A stretch of 64,000 nucleotides of DNA, taken from Chlorobaculum sp. MV4-Y. Its GTDB lineage: Bacteria > Bacteroidota > Chlorobiia > Chlorobiales > Chlorobiaceae. Below the pieces are notes generated by a model. The model was not told where the DNA came from. It saw only the letters and a list, made by a program, of their open reading frames with translations, and made no database searches. Where the stretch lies: NCBI RefSeq assembly GCF_025244685.1, contig NZ_CP104202.1:1492359-1556358 (forward strand). The letters run 5' to 3'. Shown here in pieces: positions 29,642 to 38,675 of this stretch. Position 1 is the stretch's first letter. Every line of letters starts with the position of its first letter. The position numbers were made by a program, and so were the translations under genes.

Positions 29642-31236
29642 ATGACACAGGAAGTGAAAACCGACGTGCTGGTTATCGGCAGCGGCATCGGAGGGTTGTA
29701 TTTCGCCATCAATATGGCTGACCACGCCACGGTCACGATCATCACCAAAAAAGAGAGTTCCACCTCCAATACCAACTGGGCACAGGGCGGCATCGCCGCG
29801 ACCATCGCGCCGAACGACAGCGCGGAGCTGCACATCGCCGACACGCTCGATGCGGGCGCGGGTCTGTGCGACGAAGCAATGGTGAGCATTCTGGTGCACG
29901 AAGGTCCAGCGCATATCCGGCGACTCATCGAACTCGGCGTGGAGTTCACGACCAATCCCGACCACACGCTCGACCTCGGCAAGGAAGGGGGCCACTCGCG
30001 CAATCGCATCGTACATGCCAAAGATCTGACGGGCCGCGAAGTGGAAACAGCGCTGCTCGCTCGCGTCAACGCGCACCCCAACATCACGCTGCTCGAACAC
30101 CACTACGCGCTCGAACTCATCACCGAGCACCACCTCGGCATCAAGACCAACGACATCACCTGCTACGGCGCGTACGCGCTCGATACGCTCAACCACAAGC
30201 CGAAGAAGATTCTGGCGAAGGTGACGATGGTCGCCTCGGGCGGGCTGGGCCACGTCTATCTGCATACGACGAACCCGGATATCGCCACGGGCGACGGCAT
30301 CGCGATGGCCTATCGCGCCGGGGCGGAAATTGCCAACATGGAGTTCATCCAGTTTCACCCGACCTCACTCTTCCACCCGAAAGCCAAGTCGTTTTTGATC
30401 TCCGAAGCAGTACGCGGTTTCGGCGGAATCCTGCGCAACAAGGAGGGCGAGGCCTTCATGCACCGCTACGACAAGCGCGAAAATCTCGCACCGAGGGACA
30501 TCGTGGCAAGAGCGATCGACTCGGAGATGAAAAAAAGCGGCGACGAGTATGTGTTCCTCGACGTGACACACCTCGATGCGGAGCGGGTGAAGGAGCACTT
30601 CCCGCACATTTACGAGACATGCCTTGAATTCAGCATCGACATGACAAAAGAGATGATTCCGGTGGTTCCGGCAGCGCACTACTCCTGTGGAGGAATCAGA
30701 ACAGACAGCCGGGGACGCAGCACCATCAACCGCCTCTACGCCTGCGGCGAGACGAGCTGCACGGGCGTGCACGGTGCAAACCGGCTGGCGAGCAACTCCC
30801 TGCTCGAAGCGCTGGTCTTCGCCTGGCGCTCCAGCGAGGATATCCGTGCGGAGCTGAACTCGATCCATTTCGAGCACGAATTCCCCGACTGGGACGACTC
30901 GGGCACATCAAGCCCGGAAGAGTGGATTCTGGTGGCTCACAACAAAAAGGAGACGCAGGCGATCATGAACGACTACGTCGGCATCGTAAGGAGCGACCTG
31001 CGGCTCGATCGTGCACGCCGACGTATCGATTTCCTGAAAGAGGAGACTGAGGCGTACTACAAAAAACGAAAATCACGCCACAGATCATCGAACTGCGCAA
31101 CATCATCAAGGTGGCAAGCCTCATCATCCAGGGCGCGATCAAACGCCGAGAATCCCGCGGCCTGCACTACACCACCGACTTCCCGCAGAAAGACGACAAG
31201 CACTATCTGGCGGATACGGTGCTCAGGTCGTTTTAG
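29642..31236 (+). CDS. nadB: L-aspartate oxidase, apparent frameshift near the 3' end
   Basis: NadB oxidises aspartate to iminoaspartate, the substrate of NadA. FAD-binding [14 protein letters not shown] (residues 12-25), [44 protein letters not shown] and [16 protein letters not shown] are intact. At 31061-31066 there are six A residues; reading on gives an unrelated Ser/Arg-rich tail ending at 31261. One extra A (or a -1 slip at AAAAAAC) restores [22 protein letters not shown]...[14 protein letters not shown] and stop TAG at 31234-31236, the normal family ending. So the true product is about 531 aa, either by slippage or because one base was lost. Confidence 0.88.
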
Positions 31237-31248
31237 CATCTTTTTCTT

Positions 31249-31274
31249 CAGATCAGTCTGATCCGACTGATCTG
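31249..31274. terminator. Palindrome between converging nadB and nadE
   Basis: CAGATCAGTC-TGATCC-GACTGATCTG, a perfect 10-bp stem, lies 13 bases past the restored nadB stop and 5 bases before the nadE stop. It lacks a T-tract on either strand, so it is at best a weak bidirectional terminator. Confidence 0.5.
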
Positions 31275-31279
31275 ATAAC

Positions 31280-32113
31280 CTACCTAACCTCCTGCCAGTC
31301 GCGGGCGTAGCGGAAATCAATACCCGGCGTGCGGCTGGAGAGTTTGGCGATAACGGGCATCATGCGCTTGTACTGGTTCCGCACCACCATGCTGCGCACT
31401 CGCTGGTAGAAGGCGGGGTCGATGCCTTCGGCGAGAATGGCGTCGCGATCCATGCGCTCTTCGAGCATCATGTACAAGAGCTGATCGACCTCCTCATAGC
31501 TGAAACCGAGATCAGCTTCGTCGCTCTGCCCTTCCCAGAGGTCGGCGGAAGGCTTTTTGTCGATCAATTCCGCAGGAACGCTGAGGTGACGGGCCAGACC
31601 CCAGAGCTGGGTTTTGTAGAGGTCGCCGATCGGGTTGACCGCCGAAGCCATGTCGCCGAACATCGTGCCGTAGCCGAGCATCAGCTCGGTCTTGTTGCTC
31701 GTGCCGAGCACCAGGCAACCGTCACGCGCCGAAACGTCATACAGGCAGAGCATCCTCGACCGCGCCATCACATTGCCGCGCCGCAAGCGGCTGGCATCCG
31801 GGCGGGTCTCGAAAAAGGCGTCCACCACGTCGGTCACAGGCATCGTCTCGGCCCTTATGCCGAGACGGTCAACCATGAGCTGCGCGTGATCAAGGCTCGC
31901 CTGGCTGCTCGTTTTGTAGGGCATCATCAGCGCCAGCACATTCTCCGGGCCAAGTGCACGGACGGCGAGTTCGCACACCACCGCCGAATCGATACCTCCC
32001 GACAATCCGAGTACCACCGAGCGGAAGCCGAACTTCCTGATTTCGTTGCGAATGAAAGGAATCAGGATGGCTTCAACCAGGCCGTAATTGAGATGGAGGT
32101 CTTGCGGTTTCAT
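31280..32113 (-). CDS. nadE: NH3-dependent NAD+ synthetase
   Basis: A 277-residue NadE converting deamido-NAD to NAD with ammonia and ATP. The N-type ATP pyrophosphatase motif SGGIDS is seen at residues 40-45 ([12 protein letters not shown]), then [30 protein letters not shown] and [28 protein letters not shown]. No glutaminase domain is attached, so it uses free ammonia. Converges with nadB across a short palindrome. Confidence 0.94.
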   Translation of the reverse strand: MKPQDLHLNYGLVEAILIPFIRNEIRKFGFRSVVLGLSGGIDSAVVCELAVRALGPENVLALMMPYKTSSQASLDHAQLMVDRLGIRAETMPVTDVVDAFFETRPDASRLRRGNVMARSRMLCLYDVSARDGCLVLGTSNKTELMLGYGTMFGDMASAVNPIGDLYKTQLWGLARHLSVPAELIDKKPSADLWEGQSDEADLGFSYEEVDQLLYMMLEERMDRDAILAEGIDPAFYQRVRSMVVRNQYKRMMPVIAKLSSRTPGIDFRYARDWQEVR

Positions 32114-32119
32114 GGATTT

Positions 32120-32674
32120 TCAGTCAGATAGAGGTAAAAAACGGATAAGACCGTTCTGGAGCAGAAATGAGATCATCGCGATCGCGCCCACAAGGAAAGC
32201 CGCTTTTCCGGAAAACGCCTCCACGCCCGGTTCGCTGCTGCCGAGCATTGCCTGTAACCCGGTGCGTGAAATGAACACGGTATAGGCAAGCGCCGCCGCC
32301 ATGAACAGCCAGCGCCATGTTCCCGCAAAGCCAAACGGCTCGGCGAGCCAGATCGGGGTCAGCGAAAAGCTCAGCGCCGTCATGATCTCATGCTGGGCAG
32401 GTGCGGAGCGCTCAGTTTCAGCCGCCGAGACCATCACCCCGGTCAGAACGTAGAGCACGGCAACATCGATCGTGAAACTGATGATCGCCAGCAGCATGGC
32501 CATCCTCGGCACATGGATGAACGGAAGCTTGGCGAACTGGACAATTGCAATGACCGGAGCAGCGTAATCCTTCATCGCATTGACTTCCCGAAAGCGCTCG
32601 CGGGCATCACTCCAGAAAGTCTCCGGATGAAACAGAACAGAAAAAATTGCCGAAAACAGCCATTTCAATCCCAT
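32120..32674 (-). CDS. YIP1-like membrane protein
   Basis: A 184-residue membrane protein beginning MGLKWLFSAIFSVLFHPETFWSDARERF, with FHPETFW typical of Bacteroidetes-Chlorobi YIP1-family proteins, and five hydrophobic segments (including APVIAIVQFAKLPFI, MLLAIISFTIDVAVLYVLTGVM, WRWLFMAAALAYTVFI, AAFLVGAIAMISFLLQ). Function unknown. The start at 32674 is set by GGGGGAG six bases upstream; the much longer frame to 32956 runs antisense-like through envC and is not real. It lies between the envC-like gene (13-bp gap) and nadE (6-bp gap), so it is probably in one transcript with both. Confidence 0.72.
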   Translation of the reverse strand: MGLKWLFSAIFSVLFHPETFWSDARERFREVNAMKDYAAPVIAIVQFAKLPFIHVPRMAMLLAIISFTIDVAVLYVLTGVMVSAAETERSAPAQHEIMTALSFSLTPIWLAEPFGFAGTWRWLFMAAALAYTVFISRTGLQAMLGSSEPGVEAFSGKAAFLVGAIAMISFLLQNGLIRFLPLSD

Positions 32675-32687
32675 GATTCTCCCCCTT

Positions 32688-34178
32688 TTATCTGAGCCAT
32701 TTCTGGGGATTCTGCTTGACCTTGCCTTTCCAGACCTCGAAATGCACCGTCGATCCACCTTCGGGCATGGGCGCCGAAGAGCCGAGCAACTGGCGCGAGC
32801 GGATAATCTCCCCCTTGGCCACCGACACGCGGTCAAGATTGGCATACACGGTAAGATACGATTTCGGATGGCGGACGATGACCACATTCCCGAAAGTTGG
32901 CAGGTAAGCGACCTGTACCACCTTGCCGCCGGAGACCGACTTGACCGGCGTGCCAACCGGTACGGAAATGTCGATACCGTTGCTGACAGTCACGATGTTC
33001 AGCTCTTTGTCAAGCGAAGAACCAAAGCGGCGTACCACGACGCCATTGTTGACCGGCCACGGCAGTGATCCGCCCTGGTCGAAATCAACCGAAACGCGGT
33101 CAATTTCCAACTCGGTCTGGTCAACGACAGCCATCGGCTCCTCTTTCGGCGGCGGTGCCTGCGGTACTTCGCGAGTTGGAGGAAGCGAACGGAGCGGGCG
33201 TTGCGGCGGAATCTCTTCAGTACGGGTGGATGACTTTCTCTGGCTCTCTGCGGCTGCTTTTTCTCGGGCAATTCTCTCTTTTTCCGCAGCAATCCGGCGG
33301 CGCTCGGCAGCCCGTTGCGCTGCGAGACGCTCCCGGCGCTGCTGGGCAGCCAGTCGTGCACGCTCCTCTTGCTGGCGGATCAGCTCCTGCTGTGCCATGA
33401 TCAGCGCCTCGATCTTCGCCTGCATCGCACGTTGCTTTTTGCGCACCTCGATGATCCGGGCGGCGTAAGCTTTCTTGTCCTTCTGAATGCTGGTGAGCAC
33501 CTCCTCCTTCTCCTTCTTTTTCGAGGAATAGCTCTGCAACTGCTCCTGCTGGTTTTTCATCGCCAGCTCCTTCTCGTGGAAGGTCCGCTGAAGCTGCTCC
33601 CGGCTGCTCTCCATCTGCTGAGCGCTCGACTGCAAAGCATTCACCTTCGACCTGACCGACCCTGAAAGAAATCCCATATACCTGGCTCTCACAATCGCAC
33701 CATTGACCGACCCCGAAGAGAGCACCAGCTCGGCGTCGCGGTCTCCGCCATGCTTGTAGGCCGCAATAACCACCTGTCGAAAATCGGATGACACATGCTG
33801 ATAGGTTTTCCGATTCTCCTGAAGCTGGCTCTGAAGCTGGTCGATCTGATTGTCGAGATTGTTCAGAAGCGACTGGTTTTCGACAATGAGACGTTCATAG
33901 ACCTTGATCTGCTTGCGGATGTTGTTCAGGTCGGTTAGTGAACGGCGCTCGTTCTTTTTGGTGCTGTTGAGCTTTGACTGATACTCCGAGAGCTGCTTTT
34001 TGAGATCTTCCAGCGTGCTTTCGACCTTGCTGCGTTCACGAGTGATACGGTTCAGTTCAGGACTCGCCGCACTGCCCGTCGCGGGCAAAAAGGTTGCGGT
34101 GAGGAAAAAGAGAAGACTGGCGCATAGAAGCTTTATGACGAAAACAGGGAAAAAACAGCTGCCGGAAAACATTCGCAT
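32688..34178 (-). CDS. EnvC-like murein hydrolase activator (coiled coil plus degenerate LytM domain)
   Basis: About 496 residues: signal peptide (CFFPVFVIKLLCASLLFFLTATFLPATGSAA), long coiled coils (about 45-285, with Lys/Arg/Gln/Glu heptads and AAQQRRERLAAQRAAERRR), a Pro-rich linker, and a C-terminal M23/LytM fold (about 370-496). Zinc ligands are missing: the HxGxD motif reads SNGID, the Y-x-H-L position reads YANL, and HLHFE reads TVHFE. This degeneracy is what is known for EnvC, which activates amidases rather than cutting itself. Start is uncertain (34178 or 34172, or 34217). An ftsE-like gene, whose partner system controls EnvC, lies at 9.4 kb. Confidence 0.85.
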   Translation of the reverse strand: MRMFSGSCFFPVFVIKLLCASLLFFLTATFLPATGSAASPELNRITRERSKVESTLEDLKKQLSEYQSKLNSTKKNERRSLTDLNNIRKQIKVYERLIVENQSLLNNLDNQIDQLQSQLQENRKTYQHVSSDFRQVVIAAYKHGGDRDAELVLSSGSVNGAIVRARYMGFLSGSVRSKVNALQSSAQQMESSREQLQRTFHEKELAMKNQQEQLQSYSSKKKEKEEVLTSIQKDKKAYAARIIEVRKKQRAMQAKIEALIMAQQELIRQQEERARLAAQQRRERLAAQRAAERRRIAAEKERIAREKAAAESQRKSSTRTEEIPPQRPLRSLPPTREVPQAPPPKEEPMAVVDQTELEIDRVSVDFDQGGSLPWPVNNGVVVRRFGSSLDKELNIVTVSNGIDISVPVGTPVKSVSGGKVVQVAYLPTFGNVVIVRHPKSYLTVYANLDRVSVAKGEIIRSRQLLGSSAPMPEGGSTVHFEVWKGKVKQNPQKWLR

Positions 34179-34336
34179 GGTATCGGATCGGTTGGCGCTC
34201 ACGGTTGCAATCAACAAACCGGCACGATGGACGAGCCAGCTTGCAGGTTCAGATAAAAAGTGGTTTTAAAATAAAATTTGTTTTTCTGAGCCTGAAATAA
34301 TTAAATAGGTCTTTTTGCATGTAACCCTTGAATCGA

Positions 34337-35611
34337 ATGGACAAGCTTGTCATCCGGGGCGGAAAAAAGATTTGCGGCACCATCGCCGCCTCAGGATCGA
34401 AAAATTCCGCGCTGCCGGTCATCGCGGCAACACTGTTGACGCCCGATGGCACCTTCGCCATCGATCGCATTCCGGATCTCAAGGATGTCCGGACCTTCAT
34501 CCAGCTCCTCGACTATCTCGGCGCGGAAACGTCGTTCGAGAATAACCTTCTGAAGGTCTCAACCGGCCAGCTGAAGAGCATCGAGGCTCCGTACGAGCTG
34601 GTTAAAAAGATGCGCGCCTCGATCTACGTGCTTGGTCCGCTGCTCGCCCGCTTCGGCCACACCCGCGTGTCGCTGCCCGGCGGCTGCGCTTTCGGCCCGC
34701 GTCCGGTCGATCTGCACATTATGGTGATGGAGAAGCTCGGCGCGACCGTTACCATCGAGAACGGGTTCATCGACGCCAGGGTCAACGGATCGGGACTGCG
34801 CGGTGCGCACATCGACTTCCCGATCTCGTCGGTCGGCGCAACCGGCAACGCCCTGATGGCCGCAGTCATGGCTAAAGGCACCTCCGTTCTCGACAACGCC
34901 GCCCTCGAACCGGAGATCGAATGCCTGTGCAACTTCCTCGTAAAAATGGGCGCAAAGATCGACGGCATCGGCACCACAACGCTCGTCATTGACGGAGTCG
35001 ATCAGCTCAAGGCGGTTGAGTTCGAAAACATCTTCGACCGCATCGAAGCGGGCACACTCCTCTGCGCCGCCGCGATCACCGGAGGCAGTGTGACGCTCAC
35101 CGGCGTCATGCCGGAACAGCTCACCTCGGTGCTTGATTCCTTCCGGCAGTCCGGCTGCACGATTGCGGCAAACGGTGATGCCATTTCGCTCACCACCCCG
35201 GAAAAGCTGCTGCCGGTCGATATTACCGCACAGCCCTACCCTGAGTTTCCGACCGACATGCAGGCACAGTGGATGGCGCTCATGACTCAGGCTCATGGCG
35301 ACAGCACCATCATTGACCGAATCTACCTCGAACGCTTCAACCACATTCCGGAGCTGAACCGCCTCGGAGCGCATATCGAAATCAGGGACAACTGGGCACT
35401 GGTTCATGGCCCGCAGGAACTGACTGGCACCAAAGTCATGTCCACCGACCTTCGCGCATCAGCCTGCCTGGTGCTTGCCGGGCTGGTCGCAAAGGACACC
35501 ACCGAAGTGCTGAGAGTCTATCACCTCGACCGCGGATACGAGGCTATCGAGAAGAAACTGACGGCCCTCGGCGCCGACATCGAACGACAAAAATACCAGG
35601 AATTTTCCTGA
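34337..35611 (+). CDS. murA: UDP-N-acetylglucosamine 1-carboxyvinyltransferase (MurA)
   Basis: A 424-residue EPSP-synthase-fold enzyme making the first committed step of peptidoglycan synthesis, enolpyruvyl transfer from PEP to UDP-GlcNAc. [16 protein letters not shown] near the N-terminus, the catalytic loop Cys in [15 protein letters not shown] (fosfomycin-sensitive type), [35 protein letters not shown] and the final [20 protein letters not shown] are all present. ATG at 34337 is preferred; a TTG at 34328 is three codons upstream. Single-gene unit followed by the tRNA cluster. Confidence 0.95.
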   Translation: MDKLVIRGGKKICGTIAASGSKNSALPVIAATLLTPDGTFAIDRIPDLKDVRTFIQLLDYLGAETSFENNLLKVSTGQLKSIEAPYELVKKMRASIYVLGPLLARFGHTRVSLPGGCAFGPRPVDLHIMVMEKLGATVTIENGFIDARVNGSGLRGAHIDFPISSVGATGNALMAAVMAKGTSVLDNAALEPEIECLCNFLVKMGAKIDGIGTTTLVIDGVDQLKAVEFENIFDRIEAGTLLCAAAITGGSVTLTGVMPEQLTSVLDSFRQSGCTIAANGDAISLTTPEKLLPVDITAQPYPEFPTDMQAQWMALMTQAHGDSTIIDRIYLERFNHIPELNRLGAHIEIRDNWALVHGPQELTGTKVMSTDLRASACLVLAGLVAKDTTEVLRVYHLDRGYEAIEKKLTALGADIERQKYQEFS

Positions 35612-35630
35612 AAAAAGAGTCAAATATCGT

Positions 35631-35658
35631 TTGCAATTTTAATCACATACCTTATATT
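35631..35658 (+). promoter_or_regulatory. Predicted sigma-70-type promoter of the tRNA cluster
   Basis: TTGCAA (35631-35636), a 16-base spacer and TATATT (35653-35658), ending 31 bases before tRNA-Ile. Good match to a vegetative promoter at the expected distance from a tRNA operon. Confidence 0.6.
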
Positions 35659-35689
35659 AGACCACTCTGAAGAAAAAACAGGCTTGCGA

Positions 35690-35766
35690 GGGCCCTTAGC
35701 TCAGTTGGTCAGAGCAAGCGACTCATAATCGCTGGGTCGTAGGTTCAAGTCCTACAGGGCCCACCA
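35690..35766 (+). tRNA. tRNA-Ile (anticodon CAT, AUA-decoding)
   Basis: Cloverleaf with acceptor GGGCCCT/AGGGCCC, D-arm AGCTCAGTTGGTCAGAGC, anticodon arm GCGACTCATAATCGC with anticodon CAT, T-arm GTAGGTTCAAGTCCTAC and encoded CCA. The acceptor and anticodon stems match the lysidine-modified tRNA-Ile2 pattern rather than elongator or initiator Met. First of three tandem tRNA genes. Confidence 0.9.
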
Positions 35767-35789
35767 GCTGGTTCAGAAACAAGTTATAT

Positions 35790-35866
35790 GGCGTGTTCGT
35801 CTAGTGGCCCAGGACATCGCCCTCTCAAGGCGAAGATCACGGGTTCGAATCCCGTACACGCTACCA
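35790..35866 (+). tRNA. tRNA-Glu (anticodon CTC)
   Basis: Acceptor GGCGTGT paired with ACACGCT (G-T closing pair), anticodon stem TCGCC/GGCGA with loop CTCTCAA and anticodon CTC, T-arm ACGGG-TTCGAAT-CCCGT, discriminator A, encoded CCA. Second gene of the cluster. Confidence 0.88.
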
Positions 35867-35904
35867 AGTATAAATCCCGGCACAAGTCAGGATTTATACA
35901 CTAT

Positions 35905-35981
35905 GCACCCGTAGCTCAACTGGATAGAGCATCTGACTACGGATCAGAAGGTTAGGGGTTCGAATCCTCTCGGGTGTACCA
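35905..35981 (+). tRNA. tRNA-Arg (anticodon ACG)
   Basis: Acceptor GCACCCG with CGGGTGT, D-arm TAGCTCAACTGGATAGAGCA, anticodon stem TCTGA/TCAGA with loop CTACGGA (ACG), T-loop TTCGAAT, encoded CCA. Third gene of the cluster; followed by a terminator whose T-tract touches an ISL3-derived element. Confidence 0.92.
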
Positions 35982-35992
35982 TAAAGCAGAAT

Positions 35993-36025
35993 GACTTGCG
36001 GGTTTCGACTTGCAGGTCTTTTTTT
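35993..36025 (+). terminator. Terminator of the tRNA cluster
   Basis: GACTTGC, an 12-base loop, GCAGGTC (7 bp with one G-T pair) followed by TTTTTTT, 12 bases after tRNA-Arg. The last T (36025) directly adjoins the GGCTC terminus of the ISL3-derived element. Confidence 0.7.
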
Positions 36026-36510
36026 GGCTCTTCGCAGAATATCGTGGGAAGAAGGGTGTGTATGAGGTAACATAGAGTAATTTTGAGCGTTACCCAACCG
36101 CACCTTGATACTCCCAGAGCTTGACGAGCCATTACCACCAACTTTTAGCTCCTTCCTCAAACTGGAAGGTCGAGAACGTTCATGTGTCGATGAGCGGCAA
36201 GCGGGTCGAGATCAGACTGGTCTGTACCGGCAAGCAGGTCGCGTGTCCGGTATGCGGTGCATCATGGAACATGAGCTCAAAACCGTTCAGGCGCCGTGGG
36301 CGGTAAGGCATTGCCGTTTCACGCTGCAGTTCGAAAGCTTTGCGATCGAGCTGCTCTTGCACTGCGCGAACATCAAGGCGTCAGCAAGAGGGTTCCACCG
36401 TTTCGAGAGTTATCGCAACCGGATTTTGTTTTACTGCGGCAAACTCAACAGGGCTATCGAATCATGACGGAACAGCAGAAGCCCTTACCCACGATATTCT
36501 GCGAAGAACC
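36026..36510 (+). mobile_element. ISL3-derived non-autonomous element, copy 2 (485 bp)
   Basis: Same 485-bp length as the copy at 12034-12518, in the opposite orientation, with termini GGCTCTTCGCAG... and ...GCGAAGAACC. On the plus strand the ISL3 transposase N-terminus starts at 36121 (MTSHYHQLLAPSSNWKVENV) and stops at 36306 after SKPFRRRGR; the C-terminal piece (AIELLLHCANIKASARGFHRFESYRNRILFYCGKLN) follows in another frame to 36467. The shared internal deletion in both copies means it spread after losing its catalytic core. It lies between the tRNA cluster and the fimbrial genes; no 8-bp duplication is seen. Confidence 0.82.
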
Positions 36511-36599
36511 AAAAATTAATTTTTTTCAGACGTAATTTTACTGCTCTTAACAGCTTTAACCTGCATATCCTTTAAACAAAAAAGTAAAACCAAAAAAAC

Positions 36600-37187
36600 A
36601 TAAAATTCAAGCGTATCGCTATTGCTACAGTAGCCGGGCTGGGCCTAACGCTGCCTCTTCACCGCGCATCAGCAGCAACGGCATCAGGTTCCACAACCCT
36701 GTCGGTGACCGTTCCGCCTTTTGTGATCTTGTACTATCCAAGTAATATTTCTATAACCCTTAAGGATCGATGGACTGGTGCAACTGCAGGAGGTACCGGT
36801 ACCACTACTACATTTACTGATGTTGTTGATGGCGACACACTCGATGCGACAATCGATCCGGGCACAGCTCCCAGCACAACCATAGCGATTACCATCAGCA
36901 ATGCATGGGCTGTCAGAGGGCTTTCTGCCGCCGGTACAGCAACGGTATCTATCAAACCGAAGAATACCCCGGCTGGTTCAACCATAACCCTCACCGGTGA
37001 TGCTAGCGCTGGTTCACTTGCTATCAACTCGCTTACCGCTACGTCAGGAGGGAGTGCAACATTTGGCCTGACAGGCATGACTCCCGTATATGGCGATGTC
37101 GGCATGACCATTGACATGGCTAACGCCAATAAGTCGGGGACATTTGCCGGCGGAGATGGCTACACAATCACCGTTGTCACCAATTAA
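36600..37187 (+). CDS. Secreted putative fimbrial subunit 1, unusual ATA start
   Basis: I do not recognise the family. In frame from 36600 the sequence reads (ATA)-KFKRIAIATVAGLGLTLPLHRASA, a good signal peptide, then a 170-residue mature protein rich in Thr, Gly, Ala and Ser with alternating beta-strand patterns (TIAITISNAWAV, GSTITLTGDA, DGYTITVVTN) and no Cys. An in-frame stop precedes ATA by five codons and the first standard start is GTG 36705, which would remove the signal peptide. So either ATA initiates or the ATG has mutated. The place, first gene before a second secreted protein, a pilus chaperone and an usher, suggests a structural subunit (inference). Confidence 0.6.
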   Translation: MKFKRIAIATVAGLGLTLPLHRASAATASGSTTLSVTVPPFVILYYPSNISITLKDRWTGATAGGTGTTTTFTDVVDGDTLDATIDPGTAPSTTIAITISNAWAVRGLSAAGTATVSIKPKNTPAGSTITLTGDASAGSLAINSLTATSGGSATFGLTGMTPVYGDVGMTIDMANANKSGTFAGGDGYTITVVTN

Positions 37188-37191
37188 TCTC

Positions 37192-37833
37192 ATGCCGGTA
37201 ACAGGAATCGGGCACAGCACAGCTTGGCGAAAGTGTTCTGCACTCGTTGCTTGTCGCATCATCGCCATCACTTCGGTGGCGATGATGTTTGTTTTTGCTG
37301 CAACCGCGCAGCGCCTCCAGGCTGCAATAACCGGTCAATTCAGATCCTCTTACAGTATTACTTTCACTATTACAGATCTTGGTCTTTCAGCATCTGGCAT
37401 GGCTATTCCGGAGGGAGGCATCACTTCGATCCAGCAGTCCGATGGCAGCATGGTCAATACACCGTCAACGATCACCATTCCGGTCATTGTCACGGTGTAC
37501 TCGAAGCCCGTCGGTACCTCATACACCGACTACTTCTGGCGTCTGAAAATGAACAACACGGATCACACCAACTGGGTCAACAATAATCGCACCGTGTCAC
37601 CGGCATATACTATCAGAAGCACCACCGATTCGGTGGCCAACAGGTTATCAAAAACAACCAGCCCGCTCACCGCAACGATTCCGGTATCGATTACCACCTC
37701 GCCGACGCAGGTTTTTACTCAATCAGGAACCAGTTGGTATCTGTATCAACAATCAACACTGTCGATCGATCTGAGCAATGTCAGCTACAGCGGCACCTAT
37801 TCGGGAACTGTCACCACCACCCTCACTTACTGA
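37192..37833 (+). CDS. Secreted putative fimbrial subunit 2 or tip protein
   Basis: About 213 residues from ATG 37192: a long signal peptide (RIIAITSVAMMFVFAATAQRLQA) and a Ser/Thr-rich beta-type mature part (GQFRSSYSITFTITDLGLSASG, STITIPVIVTVYSKP, LTATIPVSITTSP, STLSIDLSNVSYSGTYSGTVTTTLTY). No family recognised; the terminal strand of alternating Thr residues ending in Tyr resembles donor-strand-type pilin endings, though this is only an analogy. It begins four bases after subunit 1 and its stop is one base before the chaperone ATG, so it belongs to one operon. No clear ribosome-binding site. Confidence 0.6.
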   Translation: MPVTGIGHSTAWRKCSALVACRIIAITSVAMMFVFAATAQRLQAAITGQFRSSYSITFTITDLGLSASGMAIPEGGITSIQQSDGSMVNTPSTITIPVIVTVYSKPVGTSYTDYFWRLKMNNTDHTNWVNNNRTVSPAYTIRSTTDSVANRLSKTTSPLTATIPVSITTSPTQVFTQSGTSWYLYQQSTLSIDLSNVSYSGTYSGTVTTTLTY

Positions 37834-37834
37834 T

Positions 37835-38665
37835 ATGAAACCGCTGCTCTCCAGAGTCCTGCTGTTTTTTTTGCTGTTCTTCCCCCGGCTTGCTGTTGCC
37901 GAGCAACTTCCGCCACCTCAATTAGCCGTAGTGCCCTCCATGTTTGAGATGGAGATCGGAAACGCACCGGTCAACGACAGCGTCACGATCACCAACTACA
38001 AGAAACGTCCGGCAACCTTCAGAATCGAGCTCTATGCATGGACGCTGAACGAGCACCACGAATTCAAAATCATTCCTTCCTCTCCCGCGTCACTCGACCA
38101 GTGGATGGTAGTCAATCCACTCAGGTTTACCATACCGCCGGGCGGTCAGCAAACCGTCAGGTTTTCAATACGGCCGCGGCTCAAACCGGCGCCCGGAGAA
38201 CATCGCGCCATCATGTTCCTTGTCGAGGAACCGACTCCCGGAGCACCAGCAACCGGAACCCCGGTGTTTATGAAGTTCGGTATCAGCATTTACGGTTATG
38301 TCAAGCCGGTTATCCACTCGGCCTGCTTGCAGGAGCTTTCCTTCAACCAGTCCACAGGAGTCATTTCGGCGCACGTCATCAATTCAGGAAACGTGCATAC
38401 GCGATTGAGGGGCAAATATGCCGTCTGGAAAAAGGGGCAGTTTCCCGGTCTGGAGGCAACAAAACAGGTGCTTGAGACTCTGAAGCCAGGCAAGGAACCG
38501 GCAGGGTATGTTACCTCTGGCATCATTCCGGGCAATCCCGTTCTGGCAGGTGGCGAGAGGCACTATTCCCTGAAAACCTCCTTGCCCAAACAGAGCAGAG
38601 ACCCTTATGTCGTGGCTATTATCGGTGAATTTGACGGCAAACCGCTCGAAAAAGTTCTGGAGTAA
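37835..38665 (+). CDS. Periplasmic pilus-assembly chaperone (PapD-like)
   Basis: A 276-residue exported protein: signal peptide (LLSRVLLFFLLFFPRLAVA), then an Ig-like domain with LAVVPSMFEMEIGNAPVNDSVTITNYKKRPATFRIELYAW and FTIPPGGQQTVRFSIRPRLKPAPGEHRAIMFLVEE, the pattern of PapD-family domain 1 (conserved P-x-G-x-Q-T-(V/I)R and GE(Y/H)R), and a second beta domain. In the chaperone-usher pathway such proteins cap pilus subunits by donor-strand complementation. Followed by the usher gene with an 11-base gap. The family call is good; the clade is not determined. Confidence 0.8.
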   Translation: MKPLLSRVLLFFLLFFPRLAVAEQLPPPQLAVVPSMFEMEIGNAPVNDSVTITNYKKRPATFRIELYAWTLNEHHEFKIIPSSPASLDQWMVVNPLRFTIPPGGQQTVRFSIRPRLKPAPGEHRAIMFLVEEPTPGAPATGTPVFMKFGISIYGYVKPVIHSACLQELSFNQSTGVISAHVINSGNVHTRLRGKYAVWKKGQFPGLEATKQVLETLKPGKEPAGYVTSGIIPGNPVLAGGERHYSLKTSLPKQSRDPYVVAIIGEFDGKPLEKVLE

Positions 38666-38675
38666 GGAGGAGCAT

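Noticed and set aside
32675-32956. N-terminal extension of the YIP1-like protein
   Set aside because: The added 94 residues are read inside the 3' end of the envC-like gene in another frame and are Arg/Ser-rich; a good ribosome-binding site supports the start at 32674.
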